The translations under genes were made by a program, and so were the position numbers. This document shows positions 11,811 to 23,099 of a DNA stretch of 64,000 nucleotides, in pieces. How positions within the stretch are numbered: the stretch's first letter is position 1; every line of letters begins with the position of its first letter. Origin of the DNA: Sphagnum magellanicum (taxonomy: Eukaryota > Streptophyta > Sphagnopsida > Sphagnales > Sphagnaceae); NCBI GenBank assembly GCA_021904315.1, contig CM038910.1, forward strand, positions 22,020,256 through 22,084,255. Direction: 5' to 3'. The notes beneath the pieces were generated by a model. It saw only the letters and a list, made by a program, of their open reading frames with translations, was not told the origin of the DNA and searched no databases.

Positions 11811-12449
11811 TACTGTATTTTTCCTAATCTATACTTGGATAATTGCCATATGATTATCGATTGCTACATTAGTTGTCCCTACTTTTGGTACTTAAGAACC
11901 AACTTGTTTTTCTGTGGTTGTTTTACTTACATTCTAAGTTTTCTTTAATTTCAACTTATTTCAAAGATATCTCTTTAATTTAGGAGTTATTTTAAGTAAA
12001 TGTCTTAAGTTCAAAGTATAATTTGTTTCCAACATTTGCTTACCAATGACAAGAAAAATCTCTTTTACTATGATAAGTTTCCCTAATGAACCCACTACTT
12101 CCTGAGACTTTCATGCGTCCATAGGAATAGTATTTGGCATACCTGACGAGGTTATGTTCCATCTCTCCATGGATGTGGATGGCCCTTCAATTTGGGTTTG
12201 TGTTTTTTAAATCTATTGAATTATTTCCACCATAGACTATTTCAACTGCTCTTCTTTCTCACAATCAGCAACACTCTTTGCTTTTCTTAGCTCTTTATCC
12301 TTGAACACCTATTCTTTAGTTACTTTACTTCTTGTGGTAACATTAACATCCACCACATTCAAATCCGTAATGACAATTTGTGTCTTAGCAACAGGTTGAA
12401 CCTCTGTTACTATCACGGATTTCCCATGAAACATTTTCTACATCTTAGC

Positions 12450-14600
12450 AAACTTTGGACAATCTATCATTTTATGGCCATTCAAACCACAGATGTGACA
12501 TGAATATGTAGATGTCTTCTATGTTTTTTGACTTGGTTGTGTTACCTTTGTGGTTGCCACCATGGTCTATTTTTTTTTCTTTCTACATGTCTCCACATTA
12601 TGATTTATCATCCAATAATTTGTGCAATGTTTGTCAGTCTTCCCTATATTACTTTGTGTTTTTGTTGGTACTGTTTGCTTAATACTTTTTGGTATTGATA
12701 ATGCACTTCTTGCTTCTGCAGTAATCATGCCTTCTTCACACAACATTGTTGCCTCCTTATGTTATTATAATGTTGACTGCTTCATTCCTACAATCGTAAT
12801 TATGAGGAATGATTACACACCCGCTCTAAACATAATAGCTAAAATATTATTTGTGGTTGGTACTTGTGAACATGAGATAGCTTTTGAATCCATTCATAAT
12901 AAATCTCCACATGTTTAATCTCCTCTTACTTCATGCTTTTCAACTCCATGTATATTTGCTTGTCATTTTGAGTCTTTCGACAATGTTTGTAAAATGCCTA
13001 TGTAAGCTTCGAAAAAGTACAGTTAGGAAAGTCTGACATGTAATTATGGCATCAATCTGATGCCATATCTTTTAGCGTATAGTTAAACACATTGATGATA
13101 TACTTTTCAGAAGTCTTTGCATTTGTTTTTACTATAGAATTGAACACTCTAACATGAGCAACTAAATCAACATCTTTTTTGAAATTAGGATACTTAAAAA
13201 CTACCTTGTTTGGCCTAACATAATGGCCATCTTTATGATTAAGAATTGGTGCAATTACAACAATTGGTTTTCGGTATCCTCCTCTTGAATACATGGTATC
13301 TGCAATTATGCACCCTCTAATAGCCATTGAGCTCATTAATGGTCGATTTGCTGTCATGTTCCTATGAGTAGATGTTATCGAATTAATAAACACCATTTGA
13401 GGTATGCCAACAACTCTAATACTAGTTGTTGGTAACACTGAACTTTGACTTAGATTCCTTCTTGCCAAGACTCCACCTAATCCGCTACCTAATTTTGCTA
13501 TAGATCCAATTAGTATTCCCCTTTTGACAACATCTATGTTGGGCGCAACAATTGTTCCCACTCCTATGGTTGTTATACCTGCATTAAGTGATTGAGTAAT
13601 TCCTACTCCAAAATGTTGTCTCCGAGTTTCAACAATTGTCGCTTTTGACACTATTGGTGAAGCTATGTTGACTCAAGATTGACGTTGTTCCAATTTGTGG
13701 TTACCCATTGGTATCCTTTGTGGTGTAGTATGTGAATGTGAATATTTCTCTAGTTCTCTACTACTAATCTGAATAAATGAACAAATTTGTTGACTCTATG
13801 TCCCAATTGACTTCCCAACTCCATGCCTCTAAATTTGTTTTGGACTACAGGAATTCCTAATTCTTGTTCTTGTGGTTGATCCATTAATGCTTTTGCCACA
13901 TTTTGTAACTCCATGTGCCTAGTAATACCTATTCTGATGTGAGAAAGTACAAAAGGACAATCCATGATTACATGTCCTTTTTCTTCACATAATGCACAAA
14001 CCTTTGAAAATAACTTGATCTTTGAATCCTCAGATTCATGATTTTGTGTTTCAGTTGCATGCCTTGTTTGATACAACTTTAGATTCCTTTGATAAGAATA
14101 TGACTACGGTACTTCATCTAACGCATTCACCTATGCCTCTACATATTCATACGATCTTGGGTAATTTTCCTTAATCTCCTTAAACACATCAACATTGGTG
14201 TTTTCATCCACCTCCCAATGTTCCACTAGTTCATAGAAATCTGGAGATGCAGACTGATACACAAACCTAGGTTGTATATTTCCTGTAACATCCCTCCTTC
14301 GACCTGTCACCTACTCTAATCTTGAGATTTCTTGCAAATGATCAAATACTACAAAAGTCTTTGCTCCATCTTGATCTCTATGACTCTAAACCATAGATTA
14401 TGGCTGAGAAATATATTGCATCCACTCATTCAAATGAGTAGTCAACCTCATCTCTCTGTGTGGAGATCATTGTTTGGAACTATGCCTTTTCTAAAGACCC
14501 CCAGTCCATATGTCTTGTTTACCATTTCTTATGGTAGAAACGACATGTGCCCTGCAGGACTTTCCTTTGTTTTCAAAACTCATTTGTCCAACATCAAATT
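12450..14600 (-). mobile_element. Gypsy-A gag region with two zinc knuckles
   Basis: In 5' to 3' order on the minus strand: a first CCHC knuckle at 13957-13998 (CALCEEKGHVIMDC), then a capsid-like segment at about 13060-13220 (VFKYPNFKKDVDLVAHV, TLKDMASD), then a second CCHC knuckle at 12459-12500 (CHICGLNGHKMIDC), then the protease. Both knuckles keep the C-x2-C-x4-H-x4-C spacing. Having one knuckle upstream of the capsid-like part is unusual for gypsy gag. The region is broken in several places. Confidence 0.75.
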
Positions 14601-14950
14601 CTAATATGGGGTTTTTGTAAACCTTGCATGATCCTCTCCATTTTCAAAATTGTTTTCTATCAGTCTTTCAATAACTTATTGATTTGCCTCCAAGTCCAAT
14701 TGTCATTATAAACTTCAGGTTACCATCTAATTCGTCTTGTTTCACAATTCTTCATCTTCAAAGTTTGTAGATCACTCTACAATCCTTATGGTTTCAACCA
14801 TATAGACCTCTAATACTTTTTAACATACCCTTTAAAATTCAAAATAAATAAAAACAACATTATTCATTTGAACATTCTCATTGATAGTATATAACAAAAT
14901 TTGTAACAAACCTTCCCATTACTAAAAGAAAGAATAGAAAAATATAAAAT

Positions 14951-14972
14951 TCCCCACAAAATGGTTGCTAGA
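14951..14972 (-). promoter_or_regulatory. Gypsy-A primer-site-like sequence
   Basis: On the minus strand the sequence ends in GTGGGGA, and its preceding GCAACCATTTT part resembles the decayed tRNA-Asp-type primer site of plant gypsy elements. Gypsy-B has a clearer version at 36356-36373. The 5' LTR should lie just above this point, but I could not delimit it. Confidence 0.45.
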
Positions 14973-15620
14973 TGGTAGAAGTGAAATTTAAATTCCTACA
15001 AAATATTTCACATTATTGTAACAACAAATTTGCATTTCACATGCCTATGTTCATTATTTCTATCTTAAGTCTCAACAAACTTAACACTACAATTCATTCC
15101 AACATCATATCATATAATTAGAATCTACACTTTAGAATACATTGAAATAAACTCCAAAAATAATATTACAATTCATTTCATCATAATCTAACACTATAGA
15201 AAATTCATACAAAAAATGAACATAAAATTCACTGTAGAAGTCTATGCTTTTCTGTATTACTAAAAACATCAATCCAAATTATAGCGTAATCCCATGTTTT
15301 GTTGAAAAAAAATTCCAAAATAGCATTTAAAATTTGTGCTATATCAAAACAAAGTTTGTGGTTTTCTACCGCAAATACCTCTAATTCTTCCTATTCTTCT
15401 CTCCAAAAAAAAAAAAAAAAACTCCTTGTCTCCTCTTCTTCTCCTCCTCTTGTTCTTTAGAACTCCCCCCTTTAGAACCATCCCAAGTCACATCATAATG
15501 AAACAAAACAACAAAAATTCGAAGTTCAAACTAACAAAGTTCCCTAAGTAGTCCCTATCCTAACTGCCTTGTTCACCCCAAATCACATACTCAACTTACC
15601 CCCTTAACAGGAACTAATGT
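14973..15620. other. AT-rich gap, presumed remains of the Gypsy-A 5' LTR
   Basis: No coding. It contains an A tract at about 15404-15421 followed by a pyrimidine-rich stretch (TCCTCTTCTTCTCC). Its position between the primer-site-like sequence and the next element suggests a decayed 5' LTR, but a matching 3' LTR was not found by eye. Confidence 0.35.
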
Positions 15621-16317
15621 GATTTATTATCTTTTGGACTCATTTAAGCCATGCATTCATTCGTGAATCCAAATGCAACACTACAATTCAAATTGGAAAC
15701 CACAAAGGTGGCAAAACCCATCGAGGTGCAATTCATGCAAGGCAATGAAAAACCATCAAGTGAGGTGGTATTGGGTGCAATTTTGGAATTCAAAAATACA
15801 AAGTTTGAAGAAATATTCACAATATGTGAATTAAACAGCATGGAAACCAACTTGGGCAGCACCTTTTTAGACACCTATCGTGTTCATATTTTGAGAAGCA
15901 AATCTAAATTAAAAGTCATTGTTAGGTTAACTAATAGGTTGATTAACTTAAATGTGGAATACTAGGCTAGGTTTACAAAGGTATTCATTTCTTTTTGCAA
16001 GAATTACAAGAGATCACATATTTTATTTTTATACATGCAAATGACTTTAATGTCAAAGCAAAAGCCAAAGAAGGCAACACATGGCCTACTTGTATTTCCA
16101 ACACAATTAATAATTTTTTGGATGTTTTAAAGAGCTAATTTCCCAACAACTTACTCTTTGTCATGATGTTGATCATAAAATTAAAGTGGTGCTAGGTGCA
16201 TCATCACCTTTTAAGTCACCTTACCAACTTAACCAAAGAGAGTTTCAAAAAGTTCAAGATCAAAGCAATGACTTTGTGGAGAAAAATTACATTCGACCAA
16301 GTAAATTGCATTATGGA

Positions 16318-16813
16318 AGGTCTTGGCATACTAAGGTGTCCATTTTTTGGTGTCACAAGGGTAGTTTTGGGGGGGGCTACCTTTAAGTTTGGTACAATAT
16401 GTGTTGGGATGTGATTGAAAATTATAAAAGGGGCTCATTTAACTAATCTATAACATTTGTAGAATCAAATTTGAAATTTTGAAAATAAAATGCCATCATT
16501 TCATTACAAGGTGGACTTTTAAAACGATGTAACATCTTCTATCACAATCCATTAAAAACATTTATGAATTTTTATTACATAATAAACTATGTGAAGGTAT
16601 TGTAATGTTAAAATAAAGGCTTACAAGTAAGTTTAATATTTTAATTTATCAAGATTCTATAAGTTGCCAATAGTTTATAAAGTTCGTGATTTATTAAAAT
16701 GGAAAATTTTACATTGCCAAAACACTAAACATGTGAATTAAAAATTCAAAAAAAGTAAAAATATGGACTCCACATGTGCCACTTTTGATACCACCTTAGT
16801 GTGCTAAGACCCT
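16318..16813. mobile_element. Small TIR DNA transposon (MITE-like), about 496 bp
   Basis: The left end GGTCTTGGCATACTAAGGTG (16319-16338) is the near-complement of the right end CACCTTAGTGTGCTAAGACC (16793-16812), with two mismatches in 20. Some similarity continues further inward. It sits between two parts of Gypsy-C RT, so it is an insertion. It has no coding capacity. The target duplication is not clear, so the superfamily is left open (hAT- or Mutator-like are possible). Confidence 0.72.
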
Positions 16814-17587
16814 AGAGCCTTACTTTTATTTCTGAATAAAATGGATGGTAAATTATGTATGTACATAGATTATCATGTTTTAAATAAAATCACAATTAAA
16901 ATTCATTACCCCTTGCCCCAAATCGATGATATTTTTTAGCATCTAAATGGGGTTTATTATTTTAGCTAGATCAACTTGAAGTCAGGCTATTATCAAATCT
17001 GCATCACACATGGGGATGTGGAAAAGATAACCATGAAGATTAGGTACAATTCTTATGAATTCTTGATCATGTCATTTGGGTTATGTAATGCACCTTCAAC
17101 TTTTACAACCTTCATGAATTCGGTCCATGATAAATTAAACAAGTTTGTCTTCATCTATATTGATAACATCTTAGTTATTCCAAGTCACTAAAAAAGCACA
17201 TCAAACATTTAGAGTACATGTTGCAAACCTAAAGGAGAATAACTTTTATGTTAACTAAGTGAAAAGTGAGTTCCTCATGTTGGAAATGGAATTTTTGGGA
17301 TGTGTGTTGTCCCAAGAAGGGGTAAAACTCGATCCGAAGAAGATCCAAACCATTAAAGGGTGGCAAAGTCTAGCGACGACCAAGGGAATGGGATTTTCCT
17401 AGGGTTAACCAACTTCTACATGAAGTTCATAAAGGATTTTTTTGCTTTGGCCAAGCCACTCATGGACCTCTTTAACAAGGAATGGTCCTTTGAATGGAAA
17501 GATGAACAATGAAATGCATTCAACTTACTAAAAGGGAAGTTATCTCCAACTCCAATGTTGAAATTCCTAGATTTCTCCAAACCCTTT

Positions 17588-18102
17588 TGTTAAGGGCAAA
17601 ATTGTATTGTTATCATTGGACAAAGTGGACGAAGGTGTAATTAGTGGATGGAAGGCAATACATCACTATAGGATAGAATGGCAACATAGGGATAAGTGAT
17701 TAAAATTGGTCAATAGTTTGAATTGATGTTCATGGCAGGAAATTGGGAAGGACTAATGGGAGGAGTTATGAGTTTGCAATCATTAGCAAGTTGAATAGTT
17801 TTTGAGAAAAGAAAGAAGCTCATGAAAGAAACTAGAAAAGATTTTGATGGAGGAAATCAATTATGTTCCTTCGTATTTTGTTTCATGTGTTTTGTTTTTA
17901 AATTCCAATATGGTTTTAATTTTGTTTTTATTGATTATTATAGAAGTAGTATTTGTACACATGGATTTTGAAATACATTTTTGTTGGGTTTTTTTTTTTA
18001 AATTTGTAGTTGTTAGTATTATAGATTTGGAATATTTAGAGAATAACATGTTGAAGAACAATTTTTTTAAAAAAAAGAATGTCATAAAATAAGCATTTAC
18101 CA
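17588..18102. mobile_element. Solo LTR of an unidentified element (515 bp)
   Basis: It starts TGTTAAGGGC and ends TTTACCA, with TG..CA termini. The exact 5-bp repeat CCTTT flanks it at 17583-17587 and 18103-18107. Gypsy-C RNase H coding lies directly on both sides. There is no coding inside, only AT-rich sequence. Its orientation is not certain. It is unrelated by eye to the other two LTR families in the window. Confidence 0.82.
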
Positions 18103-19045
18103 CCTTTGAGGTACATAATGATGCAAATGGGTTTGCAATCTAAGGTGTGTTAATGCAAGATCACCACTTGTTTGCTTTCAAAAACAAAAAGCTTGTGGGG
18201 GCCTAACTAAAATGGCCAATTCATGAAAATAGTTGTCCACTCTAGTGAATTGCCTTAAAACTTGGCCACATTATCTAGGGTCGTAAAAGATTAAAGTCCT
18301 TACGGACAATGTATCCTTAAGATACTTCAAAACATAACCAAGGGCCATGGCAAAACAATTGTGATGGCACAACACCTTGGCTTTTGTGGACATAGAGTTA
18401 ATCCATAAGCCATGAAAAAATAATGTAGTGCTCAATGTTTTAAATCGAAAAGAGGAGTATCAAGGTGAAATGCCTTGGGGAAGCATCCAAGCCATTCAAG
18501 CCATGGTTGTCAAAGAACGTTAAAAGAAGGGTATGTGGAAGACCGTGTCACAAAGAATATTTCATAAAATAACACAACAAGAAAAAAATGAAAGGGATAA
18601 CTTTCTTAGATGGGCTACTTAGATTGAAGCAATTGCGTGTTTACATGCCACAATGTAGTTGCACATGAAAGTCATGCAAGAGGTGCATGATGTACCAATG
18701 GTGGGGCACCGTGGGGAGAAATTTATATAGGACAATTTGAATAAAAGATTCTATTGGCCCGACATGAAGGAAAACATGGTACATTATGTTCACATGTGCA
18801 TGAAATGTCAAAACACCAAAGTGATGCATAAAAAAAAGTTTGGGTTATATAGACCCCTCCCAATTTTGACAAGTTTGTTTGAGAATGTCTTAATGGACTT
18901 TATGACATGTGTCCCATTGTGGCAAGATAAGGATGTTATCTTTGTGGTAGTAGAAATTTTTTATCAATTGATTAAGTTTGTGTCAACTAAAAAAATTGGG
19001 TGCAAGCAAGATATTTTGTACATACTTGTTACCTTGTTTTTTATT

Positions 19046-19604
19046 TGAAAACAAGAAAAAATTAAAATAAAAATACTTTTAACTTTCTTTTGGGCATTTC
19101 AAAACAAATGAAACCTTTAGTTTTCTTCATGGGCATCTCTAGCCTCCCTCTAGCTTTTCAAAACAATTTGTGTCATATCATTTGGACTTGAAAAAGTACC
19201 TCAAAAGTATCCTCAACAATTACATCATTTAAAAAAAAGTTAGGGATGATTTTGGCTTTGAAAACAAACTCCATCAACCAAAAAAATATTAAAATATTCA
19301 CCACATCAATATTGAAATGCTTGAAAAAAAAACTAAATATTTACAAAAACATTTTACTTATTTTCAAGTACTTGAACTTTATTTTTCAAATTTCCACAAA
19401 TTTTAAGTCCTTGATTCAAGGTTTTGCAAGTTATTTTTAAAAACATGATTATAACAATTTAGTTTTTGAAGTTGATGCAAACAAGAGTTAACAAATAATG
19501 TACCAACAAAATATTATTATCCCATAAAATCATCTACTTCTTAGTCCTTTTGTTAAGAGATCCTAATATTTTGTTGCTTACATTACTTTTTCTGTATACT
19601 TCAC
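19046..19604. other. AT-rich gap with no gene
   Basis: AT-rich sequence with short A/T runs between the end of Gypsy-C and the CACTA-like terminus. I see no coding similarity, repeat or RNA gene here. Confidence 0.6.
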
Positions 19605-19890
19605 CACTACACCAAAACATGGCATCCATGACTAGGACATTTTGCAACTATGTCCTTAGCTTATTCATGTAGTAGTATTGTCCATGTCTTTTATGACTAT
19701 CTACTAATTGTAGTGGTGAATGCAACTACATGACTATAGTTGGTCACTATAATCACATAATTTACAACTACGTTACTAGGGTCAACGACTATAGTTGTAT
19801 ACATGACTACATATTCTAAGATCACAAACTATAGTTGTACACATTACTACAATATTTCTACAATTAACCACTATAGAGATATGCATGACT
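19605..19890 (+). mobile_element. CACTA (En/Spm-type) transposon left end, partial
   Basis: CACTACACCAAAACATGG at 19605 has the CACTACACCAAAA terminus found in many plant CACTA elements. The next 270 bases hold repeated ACTATAGTTG-type words in both orientations (near 19730, 19785 and 19825), like the subterminal arrays where CACTA transposase binds. No matching right end and no transposase were found, so it is a truncated or solitary end. Confidence 0.6.
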
Positions 19891-19998
19891 ACATGGATGT
19901 ATAGATTGGATGAAAACCAAAATTTTTTACCCTACATGGATGTACAAACTAGATGAAACCCAAAATTTGTTACCTTACATGGGATGTACAACTAAAAA
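19889..19998. repeat. Tandem repeat, about 43 bp, 2.4 copies
   Basis: Units begin TACATGGATGTA and continue through ATGAAA.CCAAAAT..TTACC. Two full units and a partial third follow each other directly after the CACTA-like subterminal region. Confidence 0.7.
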
Positions 19999-19999
19999 T

Positions 20000-21399
20000 A
20001 ATAACTAATTTCATCAATATGATGATATTTCATATTGTTTTCATCCTAATTTTTTGTTAACAAGTGTTATCAATTTTGAAGTGTAAAAATTTCAAGTTTT
20101 TCGTATGGACTATTATTTAAAGTAGGGATAGGCTACAATTTAATAGGAAAAAGTTGAATTTTTTGATCCAAAACTCCATTTCCCAATTTCATTTATAATG
20201 AAAGATAGTAGATTTGGGATTTTTTTTATTCATTGAAATTAGTTAGTTATTCATAATATTATTTTCTTTAATTTATTGAAATCCAATTTAATGTGATGTA
20301 ATTAAATTTGGAGGGGATGAAATTGAATAAAAAATTGAAGTGATGTGATGTTGTCCACAAAAATAGTAAAAAATAGTGCTAGACAAAGTTTCCATGAGAA
20401 TTGATCCATGGACCTCATGCATAAGGTGCAACATCCAAACCATTAGCATAGAAGATACTAATTGGCAAGATTGTTTCCTTTTTTTTTAATATAATAATTT
20501 TTCTTCCCAAGTTGACCTAAAAAAATGGGTCGTTGCAAGACTTGCAACAAAGGTAATTGGATGAAGATGAACATTGCATTCATGAACTCTTGTGACAATG
20601 CTACTGCAACTTGTTGTAGCTAAAAAGGAATGAAAAAAATTGTGTTGTGAGTTCCTACAACAACATCACCCCTTGTAGGAGTTGAAAGTAATAAGAAAAA
20701 AATTATGTTGGTGAGCTTTTCCAACAACATCACCACTTCTTATAGCTGATTCCTGAGAGTAAGGAGTGCAAACGTAGGTGTGATCCACATTCGTACCACA
20801 AATAGAGACATTGTTCTTGAGATTATGTTGCAACATCTCAACATTTCTATACCTTGGTGATCAATCTTCCATGAGGAGGTTTGGAAATTTATTTAATCTT
20901 TAACCTAAGGTATGTGATATGATCTACAACGTACCTTCTTGAATTTCATTGTGTCTATTTGTTTGGGTTACAAGAAGGGCAAAAGCACCTATGTTTTTAT
21001 GATCTTTAAAATTTTGGTGATCAAGCTTAAAGGATCTTACATAGTTTGAGGATGGAAATCAACAATAACACATGTATACTATTTAGAATTGGTGATGAAG
21101 CTTATCAAGAGGATCTTGTAGCTTGGGGATGCAAACTAGCAACAAACACATACTAGCAGAATTGGTTACCAAATTCATGATTTTGTGTAAAGTGTAAAAA
21201 AGGAATTGTGCTTGTTTTCTACCATTTAAAGACTTTTGTCTTGATGCATGTAATTTTAATATTTATGTTCAAAATTTTCATGTATGTTATTAAGTTTTAT
21301 GTCTATTGATTTGAATTATAGGTTTGGAAGAAGCTTGCGTAGTTCAAGAGTTTTGGAATTTGCAAACTATATTCTTGAGGAGACCAAAATTGCAACACA
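20000..21399. other. AT-rich non-coding stretch with diverged local duplications
   Basis: No gene found. A tRNA-like motif lies at 20398-20451. A repeat of about 64 bp lies at about 20600-20752 (CAACATCACC in each unit). A diverged repeat of about 75 bp has units starting near 21016, 21091 and 21164 (GGTGATCAAGCTT-like). The rest is AT-rich filler. Confidence 0.55.
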
Positions 21400-21934
21400 T
21401 GAACTCAACCCGAATAATATTGCCCACATATCATTGGAAAGCTCTCGATAAGGGCTACAACTTTGCTTTAGACCTCACTTTAATCAGAAGTCTGCACAAA
21501 AGTTATAGGCTTCCAAAGTCGCGGGCGTCCTAATTTTGGGAATTTTAGGACTCCCAACTTGGGAGTCCCGAGACAAAATGACATTTGGGTGCGAGCCCTG
21601 TGGCCAAGCATAAAGAATACTATAAGGGGGAAGGTGGTGGCTTCCCCCAAGTTCGGGTTGTGGTGAGTCTTATGAGTTCGTGTATGCCCGTGACTCGTCC
21701 ATGCACCAAAAGTGCTCCAACCACACATTAACCAACTTGTTGTTTGGTTTGTGTAAATTCGTGTGAATAACTAACCCACTTGTCACTTGTCCTAGTCTGC
21801 ATCTTAGAGCTCTAGCACACCCTTCTACCCCCAAAGTGTTGCGAGTTAGGGAGCGTGCCCCAACTCTTTTTTCTTTCGTTGTTTTCACTTTTGGACTCGC
21901 ATTTGAACCTTTCAAGGAGTGTGGGGGTGCGTCA
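21400..21934 (+). mobile_element. TGTCGCAACC-family LTR, partial copy 2, + orientation
   Basis: From about 21400 (CATTGGAAAGCTCTCGAT) to GGTGCGTCA at 21934, the sequence follows the second half of the 9624-10435 LTR in the same orientation, including the GGGAGTCCCGAGAC block and the GTTGGTTTGTG block. The first part is absent or unrecognisable. Its end faces the end of the next copy across 13 bases. Confidence 0.75.
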
Positions 21935-21947
21935 GTAATAACATAAA

Positions 21948-22922
21948 TGACGCACTCCCAACTCCTTAAAGGATCAAATGTGAGCCCAAGTAGAAAACAG
22001 TGGAAGAGGGAGGAGTCGAAGCACGCTCCCTAGCTCACAACACTTTGAAGGGTAGAGGGGCGTGTTGGAGCTTCGGGATGGGACTAGGAAGAGCTGACAA
22101 GCTTCACTCACTCACACAGGCCTGCACACAACCCACACAAAGTGGTTAGTGCATAGTTGGAGCACCTTTGGTGCTAGGATAAGCCACAGGCAACATAGAC
22201 ACATAAGATTCACCACGGCCCGGACTTGGGGGAAGCCACCACCTTCCCCCTTATAGTATACTCTATGGCTGGCCACGAAGCCTACATCCAAATGGCTTTT
22301 CTCTCCCGGGACTCCCGAGTGGGAGTCCCGAAATCTCGCCAGCTGGGACTTCCACGACTTTGGAGCCCCATAACTTTGCGAACGGACCTCCGGTTGAGGT
22401 GCGGTCTAAAGCAAAGTTGTAGCTCTCATCGAGAGCTTTTCAACGGTATGTTGCACGTCATCTGCAGACAACTAAAGCGGGTCGATTCTCGACTTTTTCT
22501 GGTCGAGAGTCAAATTGGTAGTTTGACTCCCGGCCCTTCTTTTGGCCATAACTTATGTTTTAGATGTCTAAATGAGCAATGCGAATATATTTTAGACATC
22601 TACGTTTCAAGAGATTTCCAATGATAGAAAGAACGCCACAAGCCATTGAATTTTGACCCCTCAAATCACTCTCTAAAGTTTTGGGAGTCCACCGGGACTC
22701 CATCTCCGAAAGTGGGAGTTGCCTTGGGAGTGTGAGTGTTCACTCCTTCACATTCCCTCACACTTTCTTACATTCCCAGGAGTATGTGATGTGACTCCCC
22801 GGCTTCCTCTTGGCCCGTAACCTTGCAATGCCTTTGCCTTGACTCCCGAGCTTCCTTCCTCTTGGCTTGCAACCTTGCAACCCCTTTGCCTTGGTAGCAA
22901 GCCCAAAGCTAGGGTTGTGACA
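21948..22922 (-). mobile_element. TGTCGCAACC-family solo LTR, copy 3 (975 bp), minus orientation
   Basis: On the minus strand it starts TGTCACAACCCTAGC and ends GAGTGCGTCA. The flanks ATAAA (21943-21947) and GTAAA (22923-22927) match at four of five bases, consistent with an aged target duplication. It is longer than copy 1 because of added sequence near the 5' end. It holds the conserved hairpin near 22502-22533. It lies tail to tail with copy 2. Confidence 0.78.
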
Positions 22923-23099
22923 GTAAAACATAGATACCTAAACATCTTGCAGTGAACTCTAACATTCCATACTCGCAAGGCTCATGATATTGGATGTAAT
23001 AGTAGATAATGTTATAGGCTAAATATTCTCTCCACTCCAAATTATCTATTTTCCACATAGCAAGAAACTACTTTCTCCTAATGTGTGTTCCTAACATTG

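Larger units (their letters stand above)
1181..14975 (-). mobile_element. Gypsy-A: old decayed Ty3/gypsy-class retrotransposon
   Basis: Reading the minus strand from high to low coordinates gives the gypsy order. A tRNA-Asp-type primer-site-like sequence is at 14951-14972, a gag region at about 12450-14600, a retropepsin-like segment at about 11480-11810, RT at about 9236-10850, RNase H-like coding on both sides of the copia insertion, and an integrase at about 1620-2400. The LLGRPWL-type tail of the protease is typical of the non-chromovirus (Tat/Athila-like) side of the family; this placement is inference. The element is heavily broken (many breaks) and carries two younger insertions, a full copia at 3029-9149 and a solo LTR at 9624-10435. 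Its age is clearly greater than both. Its LTRs could not be matched by eye. Confidence 0.9.
15640..19045 (+). mobile_element. Gypsy-C: decayed chromovirus-like Ty3/gypsy relic
   Basis: Plus-strand coding in gypsy order. A protease-like segment is at about 15651-15965. RT start is at about 16186-16317 (FKSPYQLNQREFQK), RT core at about 16830-17200 (LKSGYYQICI, MSFGLCNAPSTF, YIDNILV), connection/RNase H start at about 17280-17590 (FLGCVLSQEGVKLDPKK), more RNase H after 18103, and integrase zinc-binding and early core at about 18660-19040 (RFYWPDMKEN, CMKCQNTK, MDFMTCVPL). The motifs fit chromoviruses better than Gypsy-A or -B. It is broken in many places, carries two insertions, and stops abruptly near 19045. 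No LTRs were found. Confidence 0.85.

Noticed and set aside
21480-22624. Open frames of up to 132 codons within the GC-rich LTR copies
   Set aside because: They differ between copies and are explained by the higher GC of a non-coding LTR.
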